Source: Ligustrum vulgare
Lineage: Eukaryota > Streptophyta > Magnoliopsida > Lamiales > Oleaceae
DNA: 64,000 bases
Assembly (NCBI GenBank): GCA_963555705.1
Contig: OY743190.1
Span: 10,391,501 to 10,455,500 of the forward strand
Direction of reading: 5' to 3'
Position 1 is the first letter of the stretch. Every line of letters starts with the position of its first letter. The translations under genes and the position numbers were made by a program. Of this stretch, positions 1-12,529 are shown in pieces. Below the pieces are notes generated by a model that was not told the DNA's origin, made no database searches, and was given only the letters and a program-made list of their open reading frames with translations.

Positions 1-837
1 GTTGATGATACTGTATTAAAATCTCTATCTGATGTTCATGAACCACCTAGGCCAGTAGTAGGTGCACCCCCTGCCTCTTTTCCTCAAAGATTACAACCTG
101 ATAGTAAGACCAAAAATCAAACAGAAATTCATGAGATTTTTAAGCAAGTTAGGGTAAATGTTCCTCTATTATATGCAATTCAACAAGTCCCTGCTTATAC
201 TAAATTCCTTAAGGATTTGTGTACAGTGAAAAGGAAGCTAGCTGTTAAGAACAAAGCATTTTTAACTGAACAAGTGAGTTCTATCATACAATGTCAAACT
301 CCTCAAAAATTTAAAGATCCTGGTTCTCCAACCATCGCTTGTATGATAGGAACCACTCGTATTGGTCATGCATTGCTAGATTTAGGTTCAAGTGTAAATA
401 TTTTGCCCTTTAGTGTGTATACACAACTTGGTCTAGGTGAACTTAAGCCTACCCCCATGATTTTACAATTAGCAGATAGATCTGTTAAGATGCCTAGAGG
501 GATAATTGAGGATGTTTTGGTTCAAGTCGATAAATTCTATTACCCAGTTGATTTTGTTGTTATTGATGTTCAAAGTACACCTAAAACTTCTCCTCAAATC
601 CCTGTTATTCTTGGTAGACCATTTCTTGCAACTTCAAATGCTTTGATAAATTGTAGGAGTGGTATTTTAAAGTTGACTTTTGGAAATATGTCTTTGGAAC
701 TTAACATTTTCAATACTTGTAGGCAACCAAAAGATTTTGATGAAGTGCAGGAAGTTAATATGCTGGAAGAGCTGCTAATTGAGTTAGAAGATCCTAATGA
801 GCATCTTGAGCAGAATCTCGAATTGGACAACATTTAA
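1..837 (+). pseudogene. Ty3 aspartic protease region (gag C-terminus to protease)
   Basis: The frame is open from base 1, so the start lies outside the window. An acidic/proline-rich linker leads into a retropepsin-like domain with the active-site string LLDLGSSVNILP, followed by ILQLADRS and later ILGRPFL, typical of Athila/Tat proteases. In these families the catalytic Asp sits in D-L-G-A/S-S. The protease would process the polyprotein inside the virus-like particle. The frame is ended by a TAA at 835-837, but the same frame continues open beyond it to the RT, so the TAA looks like a nonsense mutation rather than a natural end. Confidence 0.8.
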
Positions 838-2475
838 GACTCTTCAGAAAGTGTAACAACAACAGCTGTAAGAGCTTGGCAGCCAAACATTGAGCCTCTA
901 AATGTTAGCCAAACACCCATGCAAACATCAGCAGAGAAGATGCCAACTCTGGAGCTTAAACCTCTTCCATCGGAACTAAAGTATGCATTCTTGGGACCTA
1001 ATGAATCATACCCTGTGGTAATCTCTTCTACTCTTACTTGTGATCAGGAAAATATGTTGTTGAAAGTGTTGAATGATCATAGATCTGTAATAGGTTGGAC
1101 TATAGCAAATATTAAGGGAATTAGTCCTTTAGTGTGCACTCATAGAATTTTCCTAGAAGAGAATGCGAATCCCTCAAGGGAATCTCAAAGAAGGCTAAAT
1201 CCTAATATGAAAGAAGTAGTAAAAAATGAAGTTTTAAAATTACTTGATGCAGGTATCATTTATCCTATTGCAGACAGCAAGTGGGTAAGTCTTGCTCAAG
1301 TAGTTCCTAAGAAAACTGGGGTTACCGTTGTTGAAAATGAACAGGGAGAAATGATAACTAAAAGAGTACCCACCAGTTGGAGAATGTGCATAGATTATAG
1401 GAAATTGAATTCCATGACCAGAAAAGACCACTTTCCTTTACCATTTTTAGATCAAGTGCTAGAAAGAGTTGCTGGACATTCATTCTATTGTTTCTTGGAT
1501 GGTTTTTCAGGCTATCATCAAATTGAAATAACATTAGAAGACCAAGAAAAAACTACTTTTACTTGCCCTTTTGAGACGTTTGCTTTTAAAAGAATGTCTT
1601 TTGGTCTTTGTAATGCCCCAGCAACTTTTCAAAGATGCATGCTTAGCATATTCAGTGACATGATAGAAAACTTTTTGGAAGTATTTATGGATGATTTCTC
1701 TGTGTATGGTGATTCATTTGATGATTGCCTAAAAAATTTGAAAGATGTTTTGTGCAGGTGTGAGGATAAGCAGCTTCTCCTTAATTGGGAGAAATGTCAT
1801 TTCATGATAACAAGAGGAATTGTTTTAGGTCATATAATTTCTGCTAAAGGCATGGAAGTTGATAAGGCAAAAGTAGATTCAATTTCTAGGTTACATATTC
1901 CTTTAACTGTAAAAGATGTTCGATCATTTTTAGGCCATGCAGGTTTTTATAGGAGGTTCATAAAAGATTTTAGTGTCATAGCAAAACCTTTGACTACACT
2001 TTTAATGCATGATACAAAATTTGTTTGGACTAATGAATGCACTGCAGCTTTTGAACATTTAAAAAAGGCACTCACCACTGCACCCATAGTTAGATCACCT
2101 GATTGGTCTCTACCTTTTGAATTAATGTGTGATGCAAGTGATATAGCTGTAGGGGCAGTGCTTGGCTAGAGGAAAGGTAAGGAACCTTATGTAATCTATT
2201 ATGCTAGCAGAACTTTGAATCAAGCTCAATTGAATTACACAACTACCGAAAAAGAGCTGCTAGCTATTGTTTTTGCACTGAAAAAATTTCGAACTTATCT
2301 GATTAGGACCCCTGTTACCATCTTTACTGATCACTCTGCTCTTAAATATTTGTTCACAAAGAAAGATGCTAAACCTAGACTTATTCGATGGATTTTGTTA
2401 TTGCAGGAATTTGACATCACAATGAAGGATAAAAAGGGGTGGAAAATGTTGTCGCTGATCATTTATCCAGACTAA
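838..2475 (+). pseudogene. Ty3 reverse transcriptase and RNase H (broken)
   Basis: The clearly conserved part begins near 919, in the same frame as the protease. RT landmarks are CIDYRKLN, the Y-C-F-L-D-G-F-S-G-Y block, FGLCNAPATFQ and the catalytic box FMDD at about 1684-1695 (the YxDD position). A TAG at 2167-2169 cuts the frame after DIAVGAVLG; the same frame resumes as RNase H with [17 protein letters not shown] and [10 protein letters not shown]. Near 2436-2439 the G-run is one base short, so the expected end of RNase H moves to another frame. RT-RNase H copies the element's RNA into DNA; this copy cannot. Confidence 0.85.
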
Positions 2476-3848
2476 ATTCTGAAAATTCAAAAGTTTCTCA
2501 CCCTTTAAATAATTCATTTCCCGATGAATAGTTATTTAGCTTGAATATTGTTCCATGGTTTGCTGACTTGGTTAATTATCTGGTTACATGTCATATGCCT
2601 TCAAATTGGAGTGTCCAAGAAAAAATGAGAATGAAAGCTATTGCAAGGAACTTCTTCTATGATGATCCGTATTTATTTAAATATTGTGCTGATCAAATTA
2701 TCCGAAGATGTGTTTCTGATGATGAGACGCAACAAATTCTTACCTTTTGTCATTCTCATGCTTGCGGAAGCCATTTCTCTTCCCAGAAAACAGCTGCTAA
2801 GGTACTTCAATGTGGTTTTTATTGGCCTAGTTTGTTTAAGGATGCTCATACATTTTGTAAAAATTGTGAAGCATGTCAGAAACTTGGTAGTCTCAGTCAT
2901 AGGCATATGATGCCATTAGCTCCAGTCCTTGTTCTTGGAATTTTAGATTGTTGGAGATTAGATTTCATGGGTCATTTTCCCCCTTCTTTTGGATATCTTT
3001 ATTTATTGGTAGCTGTTGATTATGTTTCAAAATGGGTAGAGGCTATTCCATGTAGAACAAATGACCATAAAGTTGTGCTCAAATTTTTGAAAGAACATAT
3101 TTTTTCTAGGTTTGGTATGCCTAAGGCCATAATTAGCGATGGAGGAACACATTTTTGTAATAAACCTTTTGAAACCCTGTTAAAGAAATATGGCATTAGA
3201 CATAAAATTTCCAATCCCTATCACCCTCAAACTAATGGTCAAACTGAGCTAGCCAACCGGATAATTAAAGGCATTTTGACAAAAACGGTGAATCCAAATA
3301 GAAAAGATTGGGTTATAAAATTGGATGATGCTTTATGGGCCTATAGGACTGCTTTTAAAACTGTTCTTGGAATGTCTCCTTATAGAATTGTATTTGAAAA
3401 ACCTTGTCATTTGCCAGTTGAAATCGAATATAAAGCTTATCGGGCAATCAAAACACTCAACTTTGATTTAGATCAAGCTGGTGATTTTAGGAAACTGAAA
3501 TTGAATGAGTTAGATGAATTACGTTTGGAAGCATATGAGAATGCAAAAATTTCAAAAGAGAAAATGAAAGTTTTTCACAATAAGAAAATTTTTAGAAAAT
3601 CATTTTTTCCTTCTCAAAAAATATTGCTATATGACTCTAAGCTTCATCTGTTTCCTGGTAAGTTAAGAACTAAATGGATTGGTCCTTACATTGTGCAAAC
3701 TGTTTATCCTTATGGAGCGGTTGAAATCTTGGATCCAAAAACTGGTACTGTTTTTAAAGTTAATGGACAACGTCTGAAACCATTTTTGGATAATTTTTCT
3801 GCTGAAATTAATGAACTACCTCTGCTGGACCCGGATTCCAGCGGCTGA
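2476..3848 (+). pseudogene. Ty3 integrase (frameshifted from RT, one upstream nonsense)
   Basis: After the frameshift the pol frame continues in the third plus frame and meets a TAG at 2529-2531. It is then open from 2541 to a TGA at 3846-3848. The zinc-binding HHCC domain is visible (HSHACGSHF, then CKNCEACQK). The DDE core has its three acidic residues in [16 protein letters not shown] and NGQTELANR. The C-terminal part includes KWIGPYIV and VNGQRLKPF. Integrase inserts the element cDNA into the host chromosome. The domain is well preserved; only the link to the upstream pol frame is broken. Confidence 0.85.
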
Positions 3849-3870
3849 TTTTCTTGGAACTAACTTTTAT

Positions 3871-3873
<3 letters not shown>

Positions 3874-3959
<86 letters not shown>
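3874..3959. repeat. (TA)n microsatellite
   Basis: An almost pure TA dinucleotide run of about 85 bases directly downstream of the integrase stop codon. Confidence 0.97.
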
Positions 3960-3962
<3 letters not shown>

Positions 3963-4148
3963 TTATTTTTGCAGATTTTATTCTTTTCTTCATTTTTTAG
4001 TTTTTCATTCTTGAATAATTGCTCATGTGCATAGGTCTCCTCTCAGGTACACTCTTCTCCTTTAGCTTGATTTAATTTTGAGTCGTGTCTATTAATCACT
4101 TTCCATTTTTCTTCTCTTTGAGTCATTGAGGACAATGTCTGATTTTAG

Positions 4149-4161
4149 TTGGGGGGAGAGG
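4149..4161 (+). promoter_or_regulatory. Internal polypurine-tract-like motif
   Basis: TTGGGGGGAGAGG preceded by GAGGACAATG about 20 bases upstream. It is followed by more internal sequence rather than an LTR. The second Ty3 family in this window has the same arrangement at 43868-43900. A central plus-strand priming site is possible but not shown. Confidence 0.45.
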
Positions 4162-5590
4162 AACTCAAATGTACTTGTTTTGCATTAATTTTTGTGATAG
4201 TTGAGCATTAAAATAGAGTACATCTTGAGTCTTGAATTATATCTTTGTTATTCTGTAAAGACCTCCCTCCTAAAAAGATTTTATGCACGAATTTAAGCCT
4301 TGTGGTAAGATGGATAGTCAACACATACAACTAGAGCTCTCTCAAGTTTAAGTAATTTTATTTGTTCATTATGAGAGTTGAGTGATTGGTGGTTTTCTTA
4401 TAATGCCCTTGTTTGATATTGCTACTTCCATTGGGCACCATTACACGGATTGTGGATTGTTGGTGGTTTATACTTAAGAAACGATGAAGGTCAATGTCAA
4501 ATAAAATTTTGATCCTTTGAAGCTAACCCTATCATCTTCTCTTCCCATCACAAATCCCTTCGTATTCACAAAATTTCTTCATAGACACAAATCCCTTTCA
4601 TCTATTTCACATTAAAGATGACATTACATCCAAACATTGCTTCCATAAATACATAACCTTGTTTCTACTTTCAAGTATAAGTGAGGATGATTACTTTTGC
4701 TCCATATTTGAGAAACAAACGTTCAGTGCATGAAAAGAAAGAAACGTGGAGTTAGAAAGTATTTGACAGTCATTGAGACTAGAGGAGAATGTTGAAGAAT
4801 TATTTGAGAGGATTTCAGTTTCAAAAAAAAAACAGTAGAAAGAAAAGGGAGACATATTGAAAAGAAAGTAAAGGATGTGAAGAAGAAAGTAAGCTTGAAG
4901 TGTGATTAAAAGTGGAAATTATTATCCTTGCTTATATTTTGAAAGTCCTCGATTTCTATCCACTTCTTTTGTTTCCTTATCCTATCAAAAAAAAAAAAAA
5001 AATGCTACCATTGCGTCTTATACTTCCATTGGAATTTCTTGTTCTACTATTATCACTGAAATATGCAAACCTCTTCTTCCATCACTCTTTATCAATTCTC
5101 TTGAGAACACCATCATTACCTTTACGTTGACATTGACATTTTGATCTTAAGTTGGCTTTTGGTAAGAACGGTTGAGCCCCAATGGTTGTGAGTTTTTCAT
5201 GAGGTCAATATTTGCATTGCTGTCATCCACATATATATGGCCTTTCTTGAATGCTTGAGCAATCAGTTTTCAAATTCCATGAGTGATCCCCTAACCAGTT
5301 CAAAAACAAAATACACATACCAGTGAGTATATGGAGTTTATACTTGGCTTGAGTGAATACTCGACACTGTATGTGTTGGGGTTAGTGGTTTGATGGATCG
5401 GCCTAAAACACACACACAAAATTTTGGGAATGTTTTTATGGATCAATTTGAATATAATGCTTGATCTCTTGATTTTGCGAAGTTGTTGTGCTCGACTATC
5501 TAAATTCATTCTTGACTTTACAATTGAAGTTTTTCATTGAGCTAGTCATGTTTTTAATTCGCCTGAATTGCTAGAGACTAGCAAAAAGCT

Positions 5591-5600
5591 AGTTGGGGAG
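5591..5600 (+). promoter_or_regulatory. Terminal polypurine tract of the Athila-like element
   Basis: AGTTGGGGAG lies immediately before the LTR start (TGTGATTATTG). Plus-strand DNA synthesis of LTR elements is primed here. Confidence 0.6.
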
Positions 5601-7028
5601 TGTGATTATTGTCCAATTTTACTTATTTTTAAAAAGTAAACAAATGAAAAAACATAATTTTGGGATATAAATTTTGTCATTTAGAGTGAAACTTATAAAA
5701 GATCAATTTTATTTCTTTAACTCTAAATTGATTTTATTTGCTAATAATTTCATTTATTTAATTGCAGGTACATTTTTCGACAATTTTAACTCAAAAATCT
5801 CTAACTTAATTGACCTGAAAAAGCCCAAAATAGATAAAACCCATAAACCCAGCCCAAAAAAGCATTCTGTCTTTTTTCTCTACAACCTGCTTTAGCCGTT
5901 TTCTCCCTTTCAGCCAACCTCTCACGCATTCTCCTCTGTATTCTCTCCTCTCTCACGCAACCAATTTCCTCTCCCAAAAACCTGTTCTTCTAGCCGCCTC
6001 GTCTCTCACCAACTTTCTCACGCAGTAAACTTCTTCCACAAAACCACCACCAGCAGTCGTCTTCTCTAACTCAACTGCAAGTAACCTCTCCCTCACGTCT
6101 CTCTCTCTTTCACCTTTTACAGCCGCACCAAACCTCCAAACTCCTCTCTGTCTCAACCTCCTGATAACAGCCGCCAGCCTCTTCTCCCTCACTGAACTCA
6201 ACCAGCAGCTCACCATCTCTCTCGTTCCCACAGAATCCCCCCACCTTCGGCTTTCTACAACCTCTCAGGAACCAGCAACAGCTCTGGTTTTCTCCTTACT
6301 CTCAGCCAGCAGACTCCACACAGCAGTCATCAGTTTTGGGCGATTTTGTCCATTTTCTTATTGCCTTTATTTAGATTTTCAGTTGTTTTAATCATTAGTT
6401 TAAATAATTTTATATTATTGATGTTAGTTGATTTTTAGATATATTTTGGTTATTGAATTTTACTTTGAAAACTTGAATTACATTCTTTAGTAATGGTTAT
6501 CGTTTGTTTGATTTTTGTTTCGTTTAATTTAATTATGTTCGGCTAAGTTATATTCGAGGGGAGTTATTCTTAGCTTTAATGGGTATGTTTTAAATCGTTA
6601 TAGATGAATTCTTGTGATTGATAATAATTAACGAGTGTTTTAAATTTTCAAATTATTTTACTTGGATTAATGTCCCTGATGTGGTATGTATTGAATATGC
6701 ACACAACATGCTCGACAAAACGCTGTAGAATAGATTGATTAATTTTCTCACTAATATTTTTACATCTTATCGATCTCAAGAAATTCATATTAATCTTAGT
6801 TGCAAGCTCAATTGATAGCGAAAGAATAACTCCACTCAAATTTCTCTTTCATTGCAATTTAATTATATTATCTTTTTATCATTTAAGTAATTTCGAAATT
6901 ATAGTTTAAGACTTGAATTTAGCAAATATTACGATACCAATAAAATTCCTAGGAAGAATGACCCTGGATTATTTCTAGGCTATAACTTGACCCCTTTATA
7001 CTTGGAGGGTAGATCTAACATCGAATCA
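5601..7028 (+). repeat. LTR of the Athila-like element
   Basis: The left end is TGTGATTATTGTCC at 5601 (or TGATT at 5603). The right end is TCGAATCA at 7028, giving TGATT/AATCA inverted ends. It is bounded by a polypurine tract on the left and, after a 6-base gap (AGTTTT), a PBS on the right. A C/T-rich stretch at 5890-6330 resembles transcribed leader sequence. No second LTR of this family is in the window, so age cannot be estimated. Open frames on the reverse strand of the C/T-rich stretch are compositional. Confidence 0.7.
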
Positions 7029-7034
7029 AGTTTT

Positions 7035-7052
7035 TGGCACCGTTGTCGGGGA
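7035..7052 (+). promoter_or_regulatory. Primer-binding site, tRNA-Asp type (degenerate)
   Basis: TGGCACCGTTGTCGGGGA differs at two positions from the 40946-40963 site, which matches the complement of the plant tRNA-Asp 3' end. The gap from the LTR end is 6 bases in both elements. Confidence 0.7.
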
Positions 7053-8549
7053 TTATTTTGGTGTTAATTGAATTTTGCTGAATTCTTTTTTTTTTTTTTT
7101 ATTATCGCATTTATTTATTGCTTTAATAAATTATGAATGTCATTAAATAACATGTCATGTAGATCGCATGAACACCACTCTAGGTACTATGCTGTCATGC
7201 ATTGTTTTATATTTTTATTTTCTTTTCTAAATGTTAGATTAGAAAATAAATACATTTATTAATAATTAAATTGATTTTAAGAGTTAAAATTGATTGGGTA
7301 ATTATTAATTAAAATCCAAGAGTTCAAAATATTAAGTGAGCGAGGGTGCAATTTTTGAACCAACGACCTCCCCTATTAGCCCACTAGTAAAAAAATTTGT
7401 GTATGCCTCGTGCGAATCTAATTAGTCTCCCTATAGGAGGGCTGCACTGTTTTGGTTACTAGATTGGACCCAATTAGGTGATGATTTTTTAAGTGTGAAT
7501 TAATCATGATTACCCTATAGGTGACGTAATTAATTTGGTACTTAAAATATTATCAATATAGGGGTTATGCACTTAAATCAAGGACATATCGAGGACTTCC
7601 TATAGAATATCCAAACGATGTCAATGATGATCAAAATTTAACGGCTATAAATTAAATATTGCATGAGATGCTAGATATATTTAATTTAGTGGAAGGGTCT
7701 CAGCCTAACCATAAATCACATTTATTTCTCCTATAGAGATATGTGTTTAAGATTTTGGGATTTTAGGTTGTCGTCATATTATAGTAGTTTTGGATCTACT
7801 TGTGCATATTTTTTCTTCATGCATCATATATGAAAGTATGCATCATTTATGCAACTCGTGTTTAATAGATTTATTTTATTTGAATGTCGTATTTCCACAA
7901 CTAGTTATATGTTTAGATATCACCAACTAATTTGTGAAAACTGTAACATGTCTCGTTATAATTCTTTCCACTTATGACATTTGTTCATGCTAGAAAATCA
8001 TTGTTCAAAAATAATTATAAATCTTCCAATGAAAATGGTTTTATTTTAATGAGATGGTTTATTGCATAGTTTTGATTCTCACGTCAAGTACTTCGCAATA
8101 AAGACATCAAAATAGGATACCATATTTATTTTCTCGATGGAATGGTATTTATGATAATTTGAACATTTTAATTATGGAGTTATACAAAATATGCTATCAA
8201 GCTATAATATATCTCTACTTATGAACCGATCACGATTTTTACAAGAGACCATTTGGTAAAACATGATTGGTCACTTTAATGTGGTGGAGGTTCCACTTGC
8301 AAACATTGATTCATGTGACAAAATGCTTGAGAAATCTTTTAAGATGATCTCTTGCTGTTCAGTGTGGACTATATTCACCAAGATGAACGTGTCCCTGAAA
8401 GGTTCAATGTAAGCTATTCATAGAGAATAGATTATTTTAAAGCAACAAATAGTATGTTAGGCCTCTAACCTTTTTGCTTTTGAGCAAAGATAGGATTAAT
8501 GATGAGGTAGCCTTCCCTGGAAACTCTATAATGGAGTAAGACTATTCAT
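7053..8549. other. Decayed retroelement sequence, no gene
   Basis: No open frame of note. The first ~300 bases continue from the PBS and are probably 5' leader of the second Athila-like copy. The rest looks like old Ty1/copia leader or gag, judged only by position upstream of recognisable copia domains. I cannot place the boundary between the two. Confidence 0.35.
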
Positions 8550-9332
8550 TAGGGGTGGACGTGGTTCACTTTGGTTCTGGTTCTAGAAGAACCAAACCAA
8601 ACCGTAAACCGATGGTTTTTTACTAATAGAACCAATTGGTTTTTTCAAAGATATGGAACCAAACCGCTCGGTTCTGGTTTGGTCTGGTTTGGTTCTGAGA
8701 CCATTACTTGAATTTTTAAATAATAAATGTAAATTAAACATGTTCATATACGCTTCTTCATTAGAATCCATCTACATCATTACTAAATAGAAAATGAAAT
8801 TTTTGGTTAACAAAACAAAGATTTAAAAAAAGTAACATGTTATTCTAAGTCAAAGAAGAAGAAACTAGTCTGAAGGAAGCTCGTCGACCTGTTGAAATTT
8901 AGAGAATCGAACATAAAGGCAGTTTAGACTTATAGTTACAGATTACGATGAAGTTCCGAGTCTCATTCTACCATGGTGCCGTGTGAGTTAGGGATGGAAT
9001 TTGCAATTTGAGTTTGGGTTAACTCTTGAGAATTGATGAATTGGGTCGAGGTTTATATATACATAAATTTTAAAAAATAAACATCATTGTCGTCGATGGT
9101 AACTAAGGAGTGCAACGATTGTTGTGTTATAGGAGTGTAAGTAAAGCAGTGTGAATGCGTATTTATAATTGAAAAGAAGAAAAACGAATTAGAATTAGAA
9201 TTTAGATTTATGATTTAAATTCTTTGTCTAATATGAAATGAGATAAAATGTATGTTAAATAACATTTTTGTACATTTCACATTTATAATTTTAGATTTTA
9301 ATTTTTTGGTGAGATGAATATCCACTAATTTG

Positions 9333-9386
<54 letters not shown>

Positions 9387-9557
9387 TGGTTCTTGGTTCT
9401 GGTTCTGGAAAGAGAACCGGAACCAGAACCAAAACCGAATGGTTCTTGATTCTAAGAACCAAACAATTATTTTTTTTATGTAGAACCGAACCAAACCGCT
9501 TGGTTTGGTTTGGTTCTGGTTTGGTCTGGTCTGGTTCGGTTATTTTGTCCACCCCTA
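8550..9557. mobile_element. Non-autonomous hAT element with GGTTTGGTTC subterminal repeats
   Basis: Termini are TAGGGGTGGAC and GTCCACCCCTA, perfect 11-bp inverted repeats, flanked by the 8-bp target duplication CTATTCAT (8542-8549 and 9558-9565). Eight-base duplications and TAGGGGTG ends are typical of hAT elements. About 150 bases inside each end are packed with (A)GGTTTGGTTC and GGTTCTGG motifs in opposing orientation. No transposase frame is present. A TA microsatellite lies at 9334-9383. It is inserted in the decayed copia-like sequence. Confidence 0.88.
9334..9383. repeat. (TA)n microsatellite inside the hAT element
   Basis: About 50 bases of pure TA adjoining the right subterminal repeat block. 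The poly Tyr-Ile frames read through it are compositional artefacts. Confidence 0.95.
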
Positions 9558-12529
9558 CTATTCATTGTGTTATGGTTAGTAATTAAGTCTATCTTGATTA
9601 TAGATTCTAGAATAACTAATCACTATTGCAAGTTGTTGCAATATGGTCCTAGGTGACCAAATGACACAATGAGATAGAGTATACTATAAGGATAAGCACG
9701 GGTACGGTAATATGGAAAGAGCCGTTGGGCTTTTATGTTTGCGAAACAATTTGATTGTTATTTTGTCTCTTTATTATTTGAGCGGAATTATTTAGCACTT
9801 AATCTCCAGTTATTAGTTGGAATTAAGTTAAATAATGCTCTTATTATTGCGAGACAAATGATTAACAATCTCAAAGCCTTGAAAATGGTTCTAAGTGTAA
9901 TATTACTACAAGTGATAAGGGATAGATGACTACTTGTATTAATGAACTCTTTGATAAGATCTTAAGATAATCATATTTATCTAAATAAGATTGAAAGACT
10001 AGTAAAGATAGCCTCTAAGTATTTTGGAGGTGGAATCTATGTGGGCTTTTGAATTTTATTTAGAGGGTAAAATGATTAAGATCTTAGGCTTGGTCACACT
10101 TATCCAAAACTCGATTTTAATACTAGTAATGGATGGACCTCAAAAGGATCTGAGGTGGAATCTATATTGTTTTCTGAATCTTGTTTAGAGGATTAGATAA
10201 CCAAGAGTCCTTATACATTAAATGGACTTAAGAGTTTGGGGATTAATACACTTCGATATGTGTGGATTCTTTGGTGCTCAAGATACGAGAGAGTACGAGT
10301 AATTCATCACTTTTATTGATGATCACTCCAGATCTCGATTCTATACTTAATATCTCATTGATCTGAAATATTGAAGAATTTCTAGAATTTTGGACAGAAG
10401 TTGAGAAGTAATTAAGAGAATCGAGATACTTCGATTTGATCGAGGTTTGTGTATCTCTCATTTGAGTTTAGGAACCATTTATCGAAAAAGGAGAACAAGG
10501 TAATACCAAATCAATGATGAGTTATCCTCGTTACTAGTTTCATTTGGGAATGTATACCGGAGATAGTTAGGTTCCTTCATAGCTTAGTCCCATTGATTCG
10601 TTTCCTGAAATACCCCTAGAGTTGTGGCATGGGTGCAAGCCCAGTCTACACCACATTCAGATTTGGGGAATTTTGGCACACTAGCTGAAAGTAAGGATTG
10701 ACGAGATGTAGGCAACAATGAAGGTTTGATTATAAGGCATGCAACGAAACTAGAAATTATTTCTTCTATAATCCTCTGGTCAAGAAAGTATTTGTTGAGT
10801 ACAAATGTAGCTTTCTTAGAGGATAAGGCATATAGAAGAATACAAATCAACAAGTAAAATTCTATTGGATGAGATGTTAGAACGTGGTTCAAACAACTTG
10901 ATTCCAGATTTCAGCATAGAATTAATCTTGATGATTTGGAACTTCCTACGGAACCGATGGTTGCTGATCCTAGTGGGAGAATGGGCAAGTGGTTCAACCA
11001 CTATTCTTGCCTGGTGATCCCAATGGACAGGGGAAAACCAAAGGTTCTCACTGTTCTGTCCCTTCTTTATATTCATAAAGAGGCAGTGAAGAGGTTGATC
11101 CCAATTAGGGATATACCAAGTAGTGGGAGGAGATGAAGGGACTCCGTTTGGACATAATGGAAATACACTTCCAGCGACTAATTGGAGTGAGAGGGTTGTA
11201 AGACCACCTTCTTGACGCTTATTCTATGGAGAGTCTTTTTAGACAGTCTCTACTGAAATAAGAGAAGAGCTCCTCATTTAGGGAAGTGGTAGAAGTTATA
11301 GACTTGAAATCATGTAAGGTGAATGTGAACTCGGAATTAGATTCCTAGTAATCCAACAAGTTTGGATATTTGTAGACGCACCCAATGTGGTCAAACCTAT
11401 AGGGTGTGATGATTTTTAAGATGATAAAAGAATGGTAGATGGAAAGGTTGATACCTTTAGTGCAAGGCTTATGGTTCTGGGCCCTTCTCGCCAATAGCCA
11501 TGCAAAAGTTTACCTGGATCTTTTATCCATTGTCGTTCATTGTGAAAATGAGGTACGACAAATGGATGTCAAGATGTTGTTTCTTGAATGCATCTTGAGG
11601 AAATCATTTACAAAGTGTAATCTAATGAGTTCATATTAAAGACCATGAAAGTAAAATTCATGACTTACAAGTTTCCAACTTTGGATTCGGGTAATTGTTC
11701 AAGATATGGAATATAGAATTTGATAGAACCATTGTGATACATGTTCTTGATCAAAATCTTGATATATCTTAAGTATACTCGAGTATACAGAAAGATGAGA
11801 CAGTTTTCGCGACTATTTATTTGAATGACACTCTACTTATGTGTGAGAGTATTTTCATTAAATAATAGTTGGTACCAGCAATTAGACTTGAAGGACTTGT
11901 AGATGACTGTCTATTTTTCTAGACATCCGTACTTTTCGTAGTGGGAGAAAAATGGAATAAAATAGTCTCAAGTTTCATGTAATAATAAGATACTATCTAC
12001 ATTTGCAATATTGAAGTCTTGAAAGGAATAATGTTCTTTGTAGACTTTATATATCTTATGAGTATTCTCCTAAGACTCATGGTAAGATAGAGAAGGTTCC
12101 TTATGCTCCGGCTATAGGAAGCCTTACTTTGCACTAGGTAGGTCATATCTTATGTTGGGGATATTGTTGGTGATTATTAGTTTGATTCAGGAGCAGATCA
12201 TTGAATAGAGGTAAAGCATATACTGAAGCGTTTTCGAAAAACGAGTAAATGTTTGCTTATCTATTCAGTTTGTGATCTGATGGATAAAAACTAATTAAGA
12301 TCTATTTTGACTAGGACTCTCGAGAGTCGTCAAAATTGAAATATAGTTGGGAGATAATGTGGTTAATTGGTTGGGTATAACACAATCTTGGATTGTTTAT
12401 TATACAATCGTGACTTACATCGAAAGGAGTTACTATCTTGGTTGAGGACATAATCATTACTGTAATGATGGTGTTGACAAAGATGGATTATTCGATGTTT
12501 CATGTATACTCTAAGGGCAAGTGGGAGAT
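9558..12529 (+). pseudogene. Degenerate Ty1/copia internal region (gag/IN/RT/RNase H relic)
   Basis: There are many stops and frameshifts, but the copia domain order is readable. A GHWKR-like knuckle relic lies near 9700. An integrase core (YFITFIDDHSR-like) lies near 10250-10350. A KPSLHHIQIWG-like string lies near 10640-10670. An RT piece reads VDAPNVVKPIGC and VDGKVDTF near 11390-11460, then RQMDVKMLFLE near 11550-11590. An RNase H piece, KIEKVPYAPAIGSL, lies near 12085-12130. It ends in a copia polypurine tract and 3' LTR. No 5' LTR was found. The part from 10824 onward is duplicated at 56265. Confidence 0.75.
12518..12529 (+). promoter_or_regulatory. Copia polypurine tract
   Basis: The purine stretch AAGTGGGAGAT directly precedes the LTR start TGTTGGAATTATATA, a typical Ty1/copia arrangement. 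Confidence 0.75.

Larger units (their letters stand above)
3849..5600 (+). other. Non-coding 3' internal region of the Athila-like element
   Basis: No open frame here has recognisable similarity to a protein. The stretch holds a TA microsatellite (3874-3959), a purine-rich tract after a GAGGACAATG motif (4128-4161), an A-run near 4987-5001, and ends in the terminal polypurine tract. Athila elements typically have a long non-coding or env-like stretch between integrase and the 3' LTR, which fits. I see no transmembrane env-like frame. Confidence 0.6.
1..7052 (+). mobile_element. Athila-like Ty3 retrotransposon, 5' part outside the window
   Basis: Protease, RT-RNase H and integrase fragments lie in this order on the plus strand, which is the Ty3 (gypsy) domain order. 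They are followed by a long non-coding 3' region, a polypurine tract (5591-5600), an LTR (5601-7028) and a primer-binding site (7035-7052) resembling the 3' end of tRNA-Asp. The RT is of the Athila/Tat type, with a Y-C-F-L-D-G-F-S-G-Y stretch. Gag and the upstream LTR are left of the window. The coding part is broken in four places, so the copy is dead. An LTR with a polypurine tract on its left and a PBS on its right implies a tandem arrangement of two copies; the right-hand copy is decayed beyond recognition. Confidence 0.85.

Noticed and set aside
3811..4014. Membrane-like frame with long Tyr-Ile run
   Set aside because: It translates a TA microsatellite; the same artefact occurs at 9291-9552 and 62650-62832.
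5953..6231. 92-codon Arg/Glu-rich frame on the minus strand
   Set aside because: It lies in the C/T-rich part of an LTR; composition explains it and no domain is seen.
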